Positions 29,252-38,812 of a stretch of 64,000 bases of DNA are shown here, one piece after another. Under the pieces are notes generated by a model. That model was not told where the DNA came from and did no database searches. It saw only the letters and a program-made list of their open reading frames with translations. The position numbers and the translations under genes are program-made. Where the stretch lies: positions 266,001 to 330,000 of the forward strand of contig NZ_CP099760.1 in assembly GCF_040760005.1 (NCBI RefSeq), read 5' to 3'. Source of the DNA: Pseudomonas sp. stari2 (GTDB lineage: Bacteria; Pseudomonadota; Gammaproteobacteria; Pseudomonadales; Pseudomonadaceae). Within the stretch, counting starts at the first letter, position 1. Each line of letters starts with the position of its first letter.

Positions 29252-29983
29252 TTAGAAGCGCGCTTTGGGCGTTGCCACCGGAATCGGATGGCTGCCGTCG
29301 AGCGGCAGGAAGCGTCCCTGATCCGCGTCGTAAGCTTTGATTTCGCTGGTTTCGATGTTGTAGACCCAGCCATGGATGAACAGATGACCGTTCGCCATGC
29401 GCGAGGCTACCGAAGGATGGGTACGCAAGTGTTGCAGTTGGGCGATGACGTTTTCCTCGGTGAGGATCGGCATGCTTTCTTTTTCGTCGGTGCAGTTGCA
29501 GTTGTCATGCACCATGGTTTTCGCGACTTCGGCGTGGCGCAGCCAGGCTTTGACCGTCGGCATCTTTTCCAGGCTGTCCGGGTTGAGCACCGCACGCATG
29601 GCGCCGCAATCGGAGTGGCCGCAGATGATGATGTGCTGCACGCCAAGCGCCAGTACCGCGTATTCGATGGCGGTGGAAACGCCGCCGTTCATCTGGCCGT
29701 AGGGGGGAACCACGTTGCCGACGTTACGGGTCACGAACAGATCGCCGGGGGAACTCTGGGTGATCAGTTCGGGAACGATGCGCGAGTCGGCGCAGGTGAT
29801 GAACATCGCCCGTGGCGACTGGGCCGTGGCGAGTTTCTTGAAGAGTTCTTCCTGCTGCGGGAAGACCTCATGATGAAAATGCAAAAAGCCGTTAACGATC
29901 TGCTTCAACGCTGCATCGGCGGATTCCGCCACAGAGGCGGCTTGCGCCGACGCAGCCAACGGCTGTTTATCCTTGTCACTCAT
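29252..29983 (-). CDS. Beta-class carbonic anhydrase
   Basis: This 243-residue enzyme interconverts CO2 and bicarbonate. Zinc ligands and the catalytic dyad are in CADSR (Cys64, Asp66, Arg68) and GHSDCGAM (His123, Cys126). An N-terminal extension of about 30 residues is Ala/Ser-rich. It is the upstream partner of the SulP transporter and probably shares its transcript. Confidence 0.93.
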   Translation of the reverse strand: MSDKDKQPLAASAQAASVAESADAALKQIVNGFLHFHHEVFPQQEELFKKLATAQSPRAMFITCADSRIVPELITQSSPGDLFVTRNVGNVVPPYGQMNGGVSTAIEYAVLALGVQHIIICGHSDCGAMRAVLNPDSLEKMPTVKAWLRHAEVAKTMVHDNCNCTDEKESMPILTEENVIAQLQHLRTHPSVASRMANGHLFIHGWVYNIETSEIKAYDADQGRFLPLDGSHPIPVATPKARF

Positions 29984-30221
29984 GATTCATCCTCATTGGC
30001 GGATTCGGGGAGTCGTTCCCGTGTATTCCGGTGTGAAGCCAGTGGCTGTTTAGAACATCCAGGTCATCCCGACCCGTCAGTCACTCGATGAACAAGGTAA
30101 CTGCCGAAACTTAACTCAAACTGAATCAAGCGCTCTAGAACGTGTGTTCCAGGTCACAAAAAACGTGACTGGCGTGAACTTGGCCAAGCATTCCGTCCTC
30201 TCAACCATAGGTCAATGGTCC

Positions 30222-31280
30222 CTAAATCAGCGCCATCTGGCGACCAGGCGGACAGAAGGCTGTGCAATCCAGATTGAAACCTTCGCGGTGATTGAGTCCC
30301 AGGCGTTTCAACGCCTTGACGAAGCGTTGCGCGAGCAGGTCGGCGAACGGCCCTTCACCGCGCATTCGTGCGCCGAAGCGGCTGTCGTACAGCTCGCCGC
30401 CACGACTCTGGCGGATCAGGCTCAACACATGGGCGGCGCGCTGCGGGTAATGCGCTTCAAGCCATTCCTCGAACAGCGGCGCCACCTCCAGCGGCAGCCG
30501 CAGCATCATGTAGGCCGCGCTCTGGGCGCCGGCTGCATGGGCTTCGGTCAGCAGGCTTTCGATCTCGCTGTCGTTGATCATCGGAATCATCGGTGAACAC
30601 AGCACGCCGACCGGAATCCCCGCTTCGCGCATCACCCGGATCGCCCGTAACCGCGCCTTGGGCGCGGCGGCGCGGGGTTCGAGGATGCGTTTGAGTTCGT
30701 CGTCCAGGGTGGTCAGGCTGATCATCACCGCCACCAACCGCTGTTGCGCCAGTTCGGTGAGCAGATCGAGGTCACGCAGGATCAGCGAGCCCTTGGTGAC
30801 GATGGTCACCGGGTGTCGGTAGCGCAGCAGCACTTCGAGGGTCTGGCGGGTGATCCGGTGTTCGCGTTCGATGGGCTGATAGGGATCGGTGTTGGAGCCG
30901 AGGTTGATCGGCGCGCACTGATAGCCTTTTTTCCCCAGCTGTTCTTCCAGCACCTGGGCGGCATTGGTTTTGGCGATCAGCTTCGTTTCGAAATCCAGCC
31001 CCGGCGACATGTCCCAATAGGCGTGGCTGGGCCGTGCATAGCAATAAATGCAGCCATGCTCACAGCCGCGATAGGGATTGATCGAGCGGTCGAAGGGCAA
31101 GTCCGGCGATGTGTTGCGGGTGATGATGGTCTTCGCGGTTTCGAAGCTGACTTCGGTGCCCTGGGTCAGAGGCACTTCCTGATACCAGCCATCATCCTCG
31201 GCCACCGAACGACTCGGCGCGAAGCGGTTGTGCGGGTTGGTCGCTGTGCCGCGACCGCGCGGGGGCAAGGGACTGGTCAT
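30222..31280 (-). CDS. PA0069-type radical SAM protein
   Basis: This 352-residue protein holds the iron-sulfur motif CEHGCIYC with Cys73, Cys77 and Cys80. The context YRGCEHGCIYCYARPSH is typical of spore-photoproduct-lyase-like proteins named after PA0069 / Rv2578c. Substrate unknown. The ATG at 31280 follows AAGGAAA and was preferred over the preceding GTG codon. Confidence 0.88.
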   Translation of the reverse strand: MTSPLPPRGRGTATNPHNRFAPSRSVAEDDGWYQEVPLTQGTEVSFETAKTIITRNTSPDLPFDRSINPYRGCEHGCIYCYARPSHAYWDMSPGLDFETKLIAKTNAAQVLEEQLGKKGYQCAPINLGSNTDPYQPIEREHRITRQTLEVLLRYRHPVTIVTKGSLILRDLDLLTELAQQRLVAVMISLTTLDDELKRILEPRAAAPKARLRAIRVMREAGIPVGVLCSPMIPMINDSEIESLLTEAHAAGAQSAAYMMLRLPLEVAPLFEEWLEAHYPQRAAHVLSLIRQSRGGELYDSRFGARMRGEGPFADLLAQRFVKALKRLGLNHREGFNLDCTAFCPPGRQMALI

Positions 31281-31510
31281 CACGGGTTTCCTTGGTCTGT
31301 ATATGCATACAGTATCCGCAAGATGACGGATGATCCACTACCGTTCAGCCGTGCATCAATAAATCGCGCGATTAGTTGTAAGTTTGTTTAGATGTAAAGT
31401 TGTAGTTGTGCAAATTAAGGAAACACAAGTTGGCTGTCCGTTTTCTATTAAAGTTCGTAGTATTTACTCCGCTTCACAACGCTTTATTATATAAAATACA
31501 AAAGGAATTG

Positions 31511-31816
31511 ATGATGTCGTTTTTGAATTCGCGCGGTATTTTTCTGCAACTGATGCAGCCCGGCCCATCGGAGCCCAATACAGTGGTTTCCATGCAACTG
31601 GCGCGTAAAGAGTCGGGTTGGGATGCCGAAGCCGGCGAGCAGATTGAAAGGCTGGTCGACCCGATTTTTGTTACCGCAACCTCCCAGGATGGCGGCCACA
31701 CCTTCAGCATTGGCCGTCTGAAGCACGATGTGGATCGCGACGGTGAAATCGGTGAGCAGGATCGGGCCAAACTGGTTGCCCTGGCCAAAGCCTATGCCAG
31801 TATTACCAATCCGTAA
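31511..31816 (+). CDS. Small protein with an EF-hand-like calcium loop
   Basis: This 101-residue protein has no signal peptide or membrane segment. Residues 73-84 (DVDRDGEIGEQD) match a dockerin or EF-hand calcium loop with Asp at positions 1, 3, 5 and 12, Gly at 6 and Ile at 8, followed by a helix. The first 70 residues are not recognised. AAAGGA lies 5 bp before the ATG. The upstream 130 bp is unusually AT-rich for this genome, which hints at acquisition by transfer or a strong promoter region. It ends at a strong terminator. Confidence 0.75.
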   Translation: MMSFLNSRGIFLQLMQPGPSEPNTVVSMQLARKESGWDAEAGEQIERLVDPIFVTATSQDGGHTFSIGRLKHDVDRDGEIGEQDRAKLVALAKAYASITNP

Positions 31817-31832
31817 CAGCGATTGAATAAAT

Positions 31833-31862
31833 AACCCCTGCATGATTGATCATGCAGGGGTT
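31833..31862. terminator. Bidirectional terminator between the EF-hand-like gene and the cytochrome subunit
   Basis: A perfect stem (AACCCCTGCATGAT and its complement, 2-bp apex) with T-run TTTTT on the plus side lies between converging genes. Confidence 0.9.
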
Positions 31863-31869
31863 TTTGCGC

Positions 31870-33171
31870 CTAGTTATGGCTGGTTACTTGTCCAAGATCA
31901 CCGGCTGATGTTGTGGTCATATCATCTGTCCGTAACTTGGCAACATCTTTCGCAGTGACAGGGGATGCCTTGTTACCCCAACTTCCACGAATAAAGCTCA
32001 CGACATCCGCCACTTCCTGATCCGACAGTCGCCAGGCGAAACCCGGCATGGTGAAGGTCGACGGCGCTGTGTGCGTCGCAGGCAGGGTGCCACCCTTGAG
32101 CACGATGTGAATCAGCGAAGTCGGGTCGTCCGATTGCAGCACCGGATTGCCCGCCAGCGCCGGGAACACCCGGGTGTAGCCATGGCCGTCGGTGCGATGG
32201 CACGCCGCGCAGTTGTCGATGTACACCGAGGCGCCACGCTGACTGTCGTCACCGTTCCACAAGGCCTTGGCGACTTTCTCGTCGTACTGATGTGGCTGGT
32301 CGACAGGATCATTGGCCGGCAGCGATTTCAGGTAACGGGCGATCGCGGTCAGGTCGGCGTCGGTCATGTACTGCATGCTGTGGGTGACCACATCGCTCAT
32401 GCCGCCGAACACTGCGCTGCGGTCGCTGCGACCGGTCTTGAGGAACTGCACCAGTTGCTCTTCGCTCCAGCTGCCAAGACCGTCCTTGTGGTCGCCGCGC
32501 AGGCTCTTGGCGATCCAGCCTTCCAGCGGCGCACTGCCTGACAGAAAACTGCTGCCTTCGGCTGCGCTCAGGGATTTTTCCTGCATGGTCAGGGCCCGTG
32601 GCGTATGGCAGGCGCCGCAATGTCCGAGGCCTTCCACCAGATACGCCCCACGGCTGACAACGGCATCGTCCGACGCGGGTTTGTAATCCTCGATCTTTGG
32701 CGCGAACAGCCAGCGCCAGCCCATCAGCGGCCAGCGCATGCTCAATGGCCACGGGATGTCGCTGGCCTTGTTTTCCTGTGCCACCGGTTCAACGCCGTGC
32801 ATGAAGTAGGCGTACAGCGCCTGCATGTCATCCTGACTGACGCGGGCGTAGGACGGGTACGGCATTGCCGGGTACAAGGTACTACCGTTTTTGGTGACGC
32901 CATGACGCACGGCCTGGTCGAACTCCTCGAAACTGTAGCCGCCCAGCCCGGTGTTGTCCGGGGTGATGTTGGTCGAATAGATCGTGCCGATCGGGGTTTC
33001 CATCGGCAGGCCGCCGGCGAACGACTTGCCGTCCTTGGCCGTGTGGCAAGCCACGCAGTCGCCGGCGCGGGCGAGGTATTCGCCTTTTTTGATCAAGGAT
33101 TGATCAACTTCCGCACTGTGAGCGGTAACGCTGCCAAGCAGCGCCAGGGTCGCGATAACAAGAGTCTTCAT
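31870..33171 (-). CDS. Triheme cytochrome c subunit of a GMC dehydrogenase
   Basis: This 433-residue protein has a signal peptide (about 1-20) and three haem sites: CVACH (39-43), CGACH (about 185) and CAACH (about 325). It matches the membrane-bound cytochrome subunit of gluconate or sorbitol-type dehydrogenases, passing electrons to ubiquinone. The ATG at 33171 lies 8 bp after AAGGAG; an ATG six bases earlier would be too close. It is the third gene of the operon. Confidence 0.92.
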   Translation of the reverse strand: MKTLVIATLALLGSVTAHSAEVDQSLIKKGEYLARAGDCVACHTAKDGKSFAGGLPMETPIGTIYSTNITPDNTGLGGYSFEEFDQAVRHGVTKNGSTLYPAMPYPSYARVSQDDMQALYAYFMHGVEPVAQENKASDIPWPLSMRWPLMGWRWLFAPKIEDYKPASDDAVVSRGAYLVEGLGHCGACHTPRALTMQEKSLSAAEGSSFLSGSAPLEGWIAKSLRGDHKDGLGSWSEEQLVQFLKTGRSDRSAVFGGMSDVVTHSMQYMTDADLTAIARYLKSLPANDPVDQPHQYDEKVAKALWNGDDSQRGASVYIDNCAACHRTDGHGYTRVFPALAGNPVLQSDDPTSLIHIVLKGGTLPATHTAPSTFTMPGFAWRLSDQEVADVVSFIRGSWGNKASPVTAKDVAKLRTDDMTTTSAGDLGQVTSHN

Positions 33172-33183
33172 GGTCATCGCTCC

Positions 33184-34968
33184 TTAAGCCTGAACCAGCG
33201 GGCCAGGGTTTTTCAGGTATTGCTCGCGGATCGCTTTCGCCGACCAGTAGGTCAGCGCGGCAACCAGCCCGGTCGGGTTGTAGCCCAGGCCTTGCGGGAA
33301 CGCCGAGGCACCCGGGACGAACACGTTGTGCACGTCCCAGCTCTGCAAGTAGCGATTCAGCGCGCTGGTCTTCGGGTCGGTGCCCATGATTGCGCCACCG
33401 TTGAGGTGAGTGGTCTGGTAGGACGCAGTGTTGAAGTGCTCGCCGACTTTCTTGCCAAGCACGGCAATGGCTTTCGGGCCCATGGCTTGCGCGACCTTGC
33501 CCATTTTTTCGACCATGAAGCGGTTCATCTTGATGTCGTTCTCCTGCCAGTCGAACGTCATCCGCAGTAGTGGCATACCGTAGGCATCGCGGTACACCGG
33601 GTCCAGATCAAGGTAGTTGCCACGGTAGGACTGATGCGCACCGTGAGCGTCCATCGACACCTGATGGGTGTAGTAATCGGCGGTCGCGCGTTTCCACGCA
33701 CTGCCCCAGGCCGGGGTGCCCGGCGGGTTGGAGGTGCCGGCAATCGGTCGGCTGCCGGCTTGGTTGACCCACATCGGCGAGCCCCCGACGAAACCGTGTG
33801 GCCCGTGGTCGAAGTTGTCGGCGTTGAAGTCGTCCAGCGCCACACCGTTGCCGCCGGCGCCGATGAAGTTGTTGGTGTGAGTGTCCTTATCGAAGAACGC
33901 CTTGATGGTCGCCATGTTCTGGTAGGCGAAGTTACGTCCGACCACACCTTCGCCGCTGACCGGGTCGTACGGTTTGCCGATGCCGGAGAGCAGCATCAGC
34001 CGCACGTTGTGCAGCTGGAACGCGCCGAGGATCACCAGGTCTGCCGGTTGCTCGATCTCACGGCCCTGGCCGTCGATGTAGGTGACGCCGGTGGCTTTGG
34101 TTTTCGTGCTGTCGAGGTTGACCCGCAGCACGTGGGCGTTGGGCCGCAGTTCGAAATTCGGCAGCGGTTTCAGCGCCGGCAGAATGTTCACGTTCGGCGA
34201 GGCCTTGGAATACATGTAACAAACGTAGCCGCTGCAGAAACCGCAGAAGTTGCACGGACCCATCTGCGCGCCGTAAGGGTTGGTGTATGGGCCCGAAGTA
34301 TTCGCGGAAGGCAGGTTGTAGGGTTTGTAACCAACCTCTGTAGCTGCTTTGCCGAACAGCTGTGCGGAAACCGTGTTCTTCTGCGCTTCCAGCGGGAACG
34401 GGTTCGAGCGATCCGGCGCGTACGGGTTGCCGCCCTTGCCCTGGCCGACCAATTGGCCTTTTACGGTCCAGGCCTGGCCGGAGGTGCCGAAGACTTTTTC
34501 GGCGAAATCGAAGAACGGTTCCAGCTCTTCATAGCTGACGCCGAAGTCCTGGATGGTCATGTCCTTGGGGATGAAGTTTTTGCCGTAGCGTTCTTCGTAG
34601 TGGCTGCGCATGCGCAACTCGATCGGATCGACTCGAAAGTGCACACCCGACCAGTGCAGGCCGGCGCCGCCGACGCCGTTGCCCGGCAAGAACGCGCCCA
34701 ACTGGCGGTTCGGCAGGGCGATGTCGTTAACGCTGTGGCGGATGGTGACGGTCTCTTTGGAGATGTCCTGGAAGAGTTTTTTCCGCACGCTGTAGGTGAG
34801 TTCGTCGATCACCTGGGGATAGTTGCCGTCAGGGTAGGTGTCCTGCATCGGCCCGCGCTCCAGCGCCAGCACGTTGAGGCCAGCCTCGGTCAGCTCCTTG
34901 GCCATGATTGCGCCTGTCCAGCCGAAACCGACGATCACCGCGTCGACCTTCTTCATTGCCGTTGCCAT
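33184..34968 (-). CDS. GMC-family FAD dehydrogenase large subunit (gluconate 2-dehydrogenase type)
   Basis: This 594-residue flavoprotein has an N-terminal FAD motif VGFGWTG (13-19), the GMC pattern GNGVGGAGLHW, a Cys-rich segment CNFCGFCSGYVC that could bind an iron-sulfur cluster, and the C-terminal catalytic region around HLNGG and the final NPTGL. It oxidises a sugar acid or alcohol in the periplasm; gluconate is the likely substrate but 2-ketogluconate or others are possible. It has no signal of its own and is probably exported with the Tat-dependent small subunit. Start is the ATG at 34968. Confidence 0.9.
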   Translation of the reverse strand: MATAMKKVDAVIVGFGWTGAIMAKELTEAGLNVLALERGPMQDTYPDGNYPQVIDELTYSVRKKLFQDISKETVTIRHSVNDIALPNRQLGAFLPGNGVGGAGLHWSGVHFRVDPIELRMRSHYEERYGKNFIPKDMTIQDFGVSYEELEPFFDFAEKVFGTSGQAWTVKGQLVGQGKGGNPYAPDRSNPFPLEAQKNTVSAQLFGKAATEVGYKPYNLPSANTSGPYTNPYGAQMGPCNFCGFCSGYVCYMYSKASPNVNILPALKPLPNFELRPNAHVLRVNLDSTKTKATGVTYIDGQGREIEQPADLVILGAFQLHNVRLMLLSGIGKPYDPVSGEGVVGRNFAYQNMATIKAFFDKDTHTNNFIGAGGNGVALDDFNADNFDHGPHGFVGGSPMWVNQAGSRPIAGTSNPPGTPAWGSAWKRATADYYTHQVSMDAHGAHQSYRGNYLDLDPVYRDAYGMPLLRMTFDWQENDIKMNRFMVEKMGKVAQAMGPKAIAVLGKKVGEHFNTASYQTTHLNGGAIMGTDPKTSALNRYLQSWDVHNVFVPGASAFPQGLGYNPTGLVAALTYWSAKAIREQYLKNPGPLVQA

Positions 34969-34970
34969 GC

Positions 34971-35717
34971 TCACGCCCTCTCGCCGCGAATCGAAACTGC
35001 CGGGAAGGGGTATTTCTCGTTGCGTTCCACCCAATCCATGAAATCGGCGCGGGCGCCGGGGAAGCCGATCATGGTCCAGCCGACCATGCCTTTATTGCCA
35101 CCGTGGATCGGATCGCAGAAGAACCCTTCCTTGGTGTTTTGCAGCAAAAGATTGAAGAAAATCTTCGCCGGAACACTGTCGAATTGCGGTTTTCCGGCTT
35201 CAAGCTGCTTGAGCAGATCGTCTCGGGTAGCGCTGTCTTGCTCGGCAAATGTTTTACCGTTGAGGGATTTTGTCCACTGATCCGTGGCGGCGATGCCGAG
35301 GCGATAGATCTCCTTTGGCACCAGTTTGCTCTGCCAGCCCATTTCGGGCGCAGCGTCGGCGTTGAACGGGCCTTGCATGTACCACAGGGCGCCGGCGGCG
35401 TACGGGGTGTTCATCTGACGGTCGATGTATTCCGGCACGCCGGCCTCGAGAGCGCCGGGGCCCTGAGCATCGTTGGGGATCAACTGCGCGACGGCGGCAT
35501 TGATGAACGCCCACTCTTCGGCGGTGAAATAGGTCGGCTGATACACGCTCGCGTCAGCGACGGCCGGTTTTGCCGGTGCCGCAGCCGGTGCGCTTTCCGG
35601 GGCGGCGTGCAGCACGCTGCTGGCCAGGCCGGTGCCGGCGAGGGTGACCACCGGGATCAGGGTCAGGGATTTGCGCAAAAACTCACGCCGCGGGTTGTCT
35701 CGATCTTGATCAGACAT
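34971..35717 (-). CDS. Gluconate 2-dehydrogenase subunit 3 family protein (Tat-exported)
   Basis: This 248-residue protein begins with a twin-arginine signal (RREFLRK at 10-16, then a hydrophobic stretch to about residue 37). The mature part has the subunit 3 pattern FTAEEWAFINAAVAQLIPND. It carries the folded large subunit through the Tat pathway. It lies 2 bp before the large subunit. The ATG at 35717 matches the family start. Confidence 0.9.
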   Translation of the reverse strand: MSDQDRDNPRREFLRKSLTLIPVVTLAGTGLASSVLHAAPESAPAAAPAKPAVADASVYQPTYFTAEEWAFINAAVAQLIPNDAQGPGALEAGVPEYIDRQMNTPYAAGALWYMQGPFNADAAPEMGWQSKLVPKEIYRLGIAATDQWTKSLNGKTFAEQDSATRDDLLKQLEAGKPQFDSVPAKIFFNLLLQNTKEGFFCDPIHGGNKGMVGWTMIGFPGARADFMDWVERNEKYPFPAVSIRGERA

Positions 35718-36017
35718 TGGGGGGCACCTCATCAGGCATTGATGGTTATCAGCCGTTTCTGGGGACGGCTTTTTGAGTAGTCGGTTGCAACGTGGCGGGA
35801 AATGACCCGGAAAAGGGGGACGCTTCTGCAACATGATGTGACAAATGGTAGCAGCCTAACAAACCGGATGAATCGATTCAGCCTAAAAAAAGCCTGGAAA
35901 TGCGACGAAGGAAGTCCTCGGCTTCACGTTTCTTTGACAAACGTCTCACAGGGATTTGACTGGACAACCCTCAAGCTGCCGCCCTCACTGACGAATCCCA
36001 CACGGTCACCACACAGC
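35718..36017. other. Divergent promoter region between the dehydrogenase operon and a phosphatase gene
   Basis: This 300-bp gap holds no supported gene. The middle is moderately AT-rich. It must contain the promoters for the dehydrogenase operon and the phosphatase, but no operator stands out. Confidence 0.5.
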
Positions 36018-36662
36018 ATGTCCTTGAAGCGTTTTTCCTCCGCGATCTGTTTCTCGCTGCTTGCCCTGCTCGGCTCGATCCCGGCCCATGCCGCCGATGC
36101 GCCGGTTTCTCGTCCTCCGGAATGGGCGCAACCGGTCGAAGTGAAATACAACTTCTTTCAGATGTCGCCCACGCTTTACCGCAGTGCGCTGCCTGACGCC
36201 GGTGCCGTGCCGTTGCTGCAGAACCTGAAAGTGGCCACGGTCATCAACTTCCTGCCGGAAGCGGACTCGAGCTGGCTGAAAACCCCGGGCATCAATCAGG
36301 TGCAATTGCCGTATCGCACCAATCATGTCGATGACGCCGATGTCCTCAAGACTCTGCGTGCGATCCAGACCGCCGAAGCCAACGGCCCGGTGCTGATGCA
36401 TTGCAAGCACGGCTCCGACCGCACCGGCCTGATGGCCGCGATGTACCGCATCGTGGTGCAGGGCTGGAGCAAGGAAGACGCCCTGAACGAAATGACCCAG
36501 GGCGGTTTCGGTGAAAGCGGCCACTTCAAGGACGGCGTGCGCTACGTGATGCAGGCCGACGTCGACAAGCTGCGTACCGCGCTGGCCAATGGCGATTGCA
36601 GCACCAGTGCGTTCGCTACTTGCTCGATGAAGAGCTGGTTTCAGACCGTCAACCTGAAGTAA
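36018..36662 (+). CDS. Exported dual-specificity/tyrosine phosphatase (TpbA-like)
   Basis: This 214-residue protein has a signal peptide ending AHA (about 25) and the phosphatase signature HCKHGSDRTG with Cys129 and Arg135 (CX5R). The Asp residues at 106-108 may provide the general acid. It resembles periplasmic phosphatases such as P. aeruginosa TpbA, which controls a diguanylate cyclase, but target and orthology are uncertain. It ends overlapping by 14 bp the end of the converging peptidase gene. Confidence 0.82.
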   Translation: MSLKRFSSAICFSLLALLGSIPAHAADAPVSRPPEWAQPVEVKYNFFQMSPTLYRSALPDAGAVPLLQNLKVATVINFLPEADSSWLKTPGINQVQLPYRTNHVDDADVLKTLRAIQTAEANGPVLMHCKHGSDRTGLMAAMYRIVVQGWSKEDALNEMTQGGFGESGHFKDGVRYVMQADVDKLRTALANGDCSTSAFATCSMKSWFQTVNLK

Positions 36663-38700
36663 CCCGCCGGATGGTCGCACGGCCGGCACTCAGGTCTTCA
36701 CTAACCGGCCGGCCGACGAATGCTTCTACCGCTTCCAGCAAGGGGCGCCCGGCTCCGGGTGCAAAGAACGTTTCGCGCAATGCCCGGCCGGTTTGCGCGT
36801 TGAACACCCCGTCGCGGCTGAAACGCTTGAACGCTTCCTGAGCCAGCGCTCCCGACCAGACATAGGCGTAAACCGACGCGTCATATTGGGTCACCATGTA
36901 ATCGAAACCATTGGCGAACCGGTGACCGTCCGGTAGTTTCAGGTGAGCCATCGTTCTCTGCACGTCGGCGCAAACTGCTTCGACTGAGCGCCCATCACCG
37001 TGGGTCAGGTGCAGTTCGAAATCGATGATCGCGCCCATCAGCATCAAGGCTTTTTGCCGGTTTGCGTGAGCCTGACTGGCGGTCAGGGCGGCGTCGGCCC
37101 GTGAGGTACTCAGGCGCTCACCGGTCTGGAAATGCGCGCCGAGCCACAGCACAAACTCCCGCGATTGACACCACTGCTCGAACAATTGCCCGGAAAATTC
37201 CGCTGCCTCATGGCCCAGTTGCAGGATGCCGGACAGGGTGTGATGAGGTGAGCGCGTCAGTACGTGCTGAAGGCAGTGGCCAAACTCATGAAAAAGTACC
37301 CGCAGGTCGTCGAGTTCGAGCCGGCACGGATGAGCGTCAGTGGCCGGTGTGAAGTTGCTGCTGAGCAGGGCAATCGGTAGCGCCGGTCGGCCTTCGGCGT
37401 TGATCCGTCGATTGCGCAACGTAGTAGTGCCGGGGAAGTCCGTGGCGTTGTCGCGGTGAAACGGGTCGAGGTAGATGTAACCGATGACTTGCTCGTGCTC
37501 ACTGATTTCCAGCAGCCGCACATCGTCATGCCAGTGCCTGCGGTCTCTCTGCTCGATGATGCGGATCCCGAACATGTGCTCGCAAAACAGGCAGAGCCGG
37601 CGCAGCGTGCCATCGAGCGGGAAATAGTCCCGCAGGTTATCCAGCGCGCCGGGAAACTGCTGCTGGCGCCACTGTTCGGCGAGGAAATCTTCATCCCATG
37701 GCTGGACCCGGTCGATCCCGTATTGCCGGGCGAATGCGGCCAGTTGCTGTGCGTCTTGCTCAAGGGTGAGAGCCAATTGAGTAACCTGGCGATGGAGAAA
37801 ACCACTGACCCACGCCGTCGATCCGGCCATGCCCTTTGCCATACACAGTTGCGCGGCGTTTTCGTGGCCGAGTAAACGGGATTTCTGTTGGCGCAGTGCA
37901 AGCAGCGCAGTCAGCACCGGGCCGTTATCGAAGCGGCCGGCCAACGGCCCCTGATCGGAGGCGCGAGTCGCGTAGGCAACACAGCATTCTTCCCGCAGGG
38001 CACGATTCTCGGCGTATTTGAGGATGTGATTGCAGGTGTTCTGATTCAGGCGGATCAGCCAGCCGTCATGGCCGGCCTCGTTCGCGGCGAGTGCCAGCCG
38101 ATCTTTCATCGCCGGGGACAGGCCTGCGAGCAGTGCCACATCGTCGACACGTTTGCTCCAGGCTTGGGCCCAACGCTCGAGGTGGGTCAAAAACACGGAT
38201 TCCAATCCGCCGATCTCGCGATTCAATCGAGCCAGTTCCTGCTGCTGCACGGTGGGTAGTTGAATGCCTGACTGCTTGAATTTGCGCAGCACTCGCGCCA
38301 GAGCAATTTTGCGCGACTCATCGAAACTGGTCGTGATCGAACTCTGCTTCAGCCGCTGGTAGGCCTCGTACAAAGGGCGGTTCAGGGATTTTTCGGAACG
38401 ATACTGATTGATCGCCAGATGCGCTTTGGCACTTTCCACTAGCCACGCGGCATCGTCGGATCTGACCATGTACAGTGTTTCAAGAATCGACCGGAACTCA
38501 CCGATACGGGCATCCGCTTCGTCGATGCTCAGCACCAGATCATCCCAACCGGGCTGCTCGGTCTGACTGGCAATCACTTGCGCAATGATTTGTCGGTTGT
38601 CGGCAATGATGCTGTTGATTGCCGGCAGCAGATGCTCGGCGCGAATATCCGGCCAGGGTGGCAGGGTCCAGTGTTGCAGGAGGGGATTGGTGTCGGGCAC
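36649..38700 (-). CDS. M3-family oligopeptidase, divergent paralogue of PrlC
   Basis: This 683-residue zinc peptidase has the motif FHEFGH in its C-terminal third. The start is GTG, preceded by AAGGAA. The N-terminus NPLLQHWTLPPW and the order of conserved blocks match the oligopeptidase A encoded 400 bp upstream, so this looks like an old tandem duplication. Key catalytic residues appear intact. Between the copies lies a zinc-ribbon gene. Confidence 0.9.
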   Translation of the reverse strand: MPDTNPLLQHWTLPPWPDIRAEHLLPAINSIIADNRQIIAQVIASQTEQPGWDDLVLSIDEADARIGEFRSILETLYMVRSDDAAWLVESAKAHLAINQYRSEKSLNRPLYEAYQRLKQSSITTSFDESRKIALARVLRKFKQSGIQLPTVQQQELARLNREIGGLESVFLTHLERWAQAWSKRVDDVALLAGLSPAMKDRLALAANEAGHDGWLIRLNQNTCNHILKYAENRALREECCVAYATRASDQGPLAGRFDNGPVLTALLALRQQKSRLLGHENAAQLCMAKGMAGSTAWVSGFLHRQVTQLALTLEQDAQQLAAFARQYGIDRVQPWDEDFLAEQWRQQQFPGALDNLRDYFPLDGTLRRLCLFCEHMFGIRIIEQRDRRHWHDDVRLLEISEHEQVIGYIYLDPFHRDNATDFPGTTTLRNRRINAEGRPALPIALLSSNFTPATDAHPCRLELDDLRVLFHEFGHCLQHVLTRSPHHTLSGILQLGHEAAEFSGQLFEQWCQSREFVLWLGAHFQTGERLSTSRADAALTASQAHANRQKALMLMGAIIDFELHLTHGDGRSVEAVCADVQRTMAHLKLPDGHRFANGFDYMVTQYDASVYAYVWSGALAQEAFKRFSRDGVFNAQTGRALRETFFAPGAGRPLLEAVEAFVGRPVSEDLSAGRATIRRVTSG

Positions 38701-38773
38701 GGCAACTTCCTTCTAGGCATGGCGGAAACGGCCAGCCTACGAAGCAAGTGCGGGGGACAGGTGTTAAGCCAAT

Positions 38774-38806
38774 ACCACCTTCCACCGGAAATCGGTGGAA
38801 GGTGGT
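38774..38806. terminator. Perfect 14-bp hairpin between the yheV-like gene and the second peptidase
   Basis: ACCACCTTCCACCG, a GAAAT loop and the exact complement form a stable stem just after the zinc-ribbon gene. It lacks a clear T-run, so it could be an attenuator or an RNA processing boundary rather than a full terminator. Confidence 0.55.
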
Positions 38807-38812
38807 GCCGGA

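Noticed and set aside
33634..35280. 548-codon plus-strand frame opposite the GMC dehydrogenase
   Set aside because: Antisense shadow of a recognised gene and it crosses two gene boundaries.
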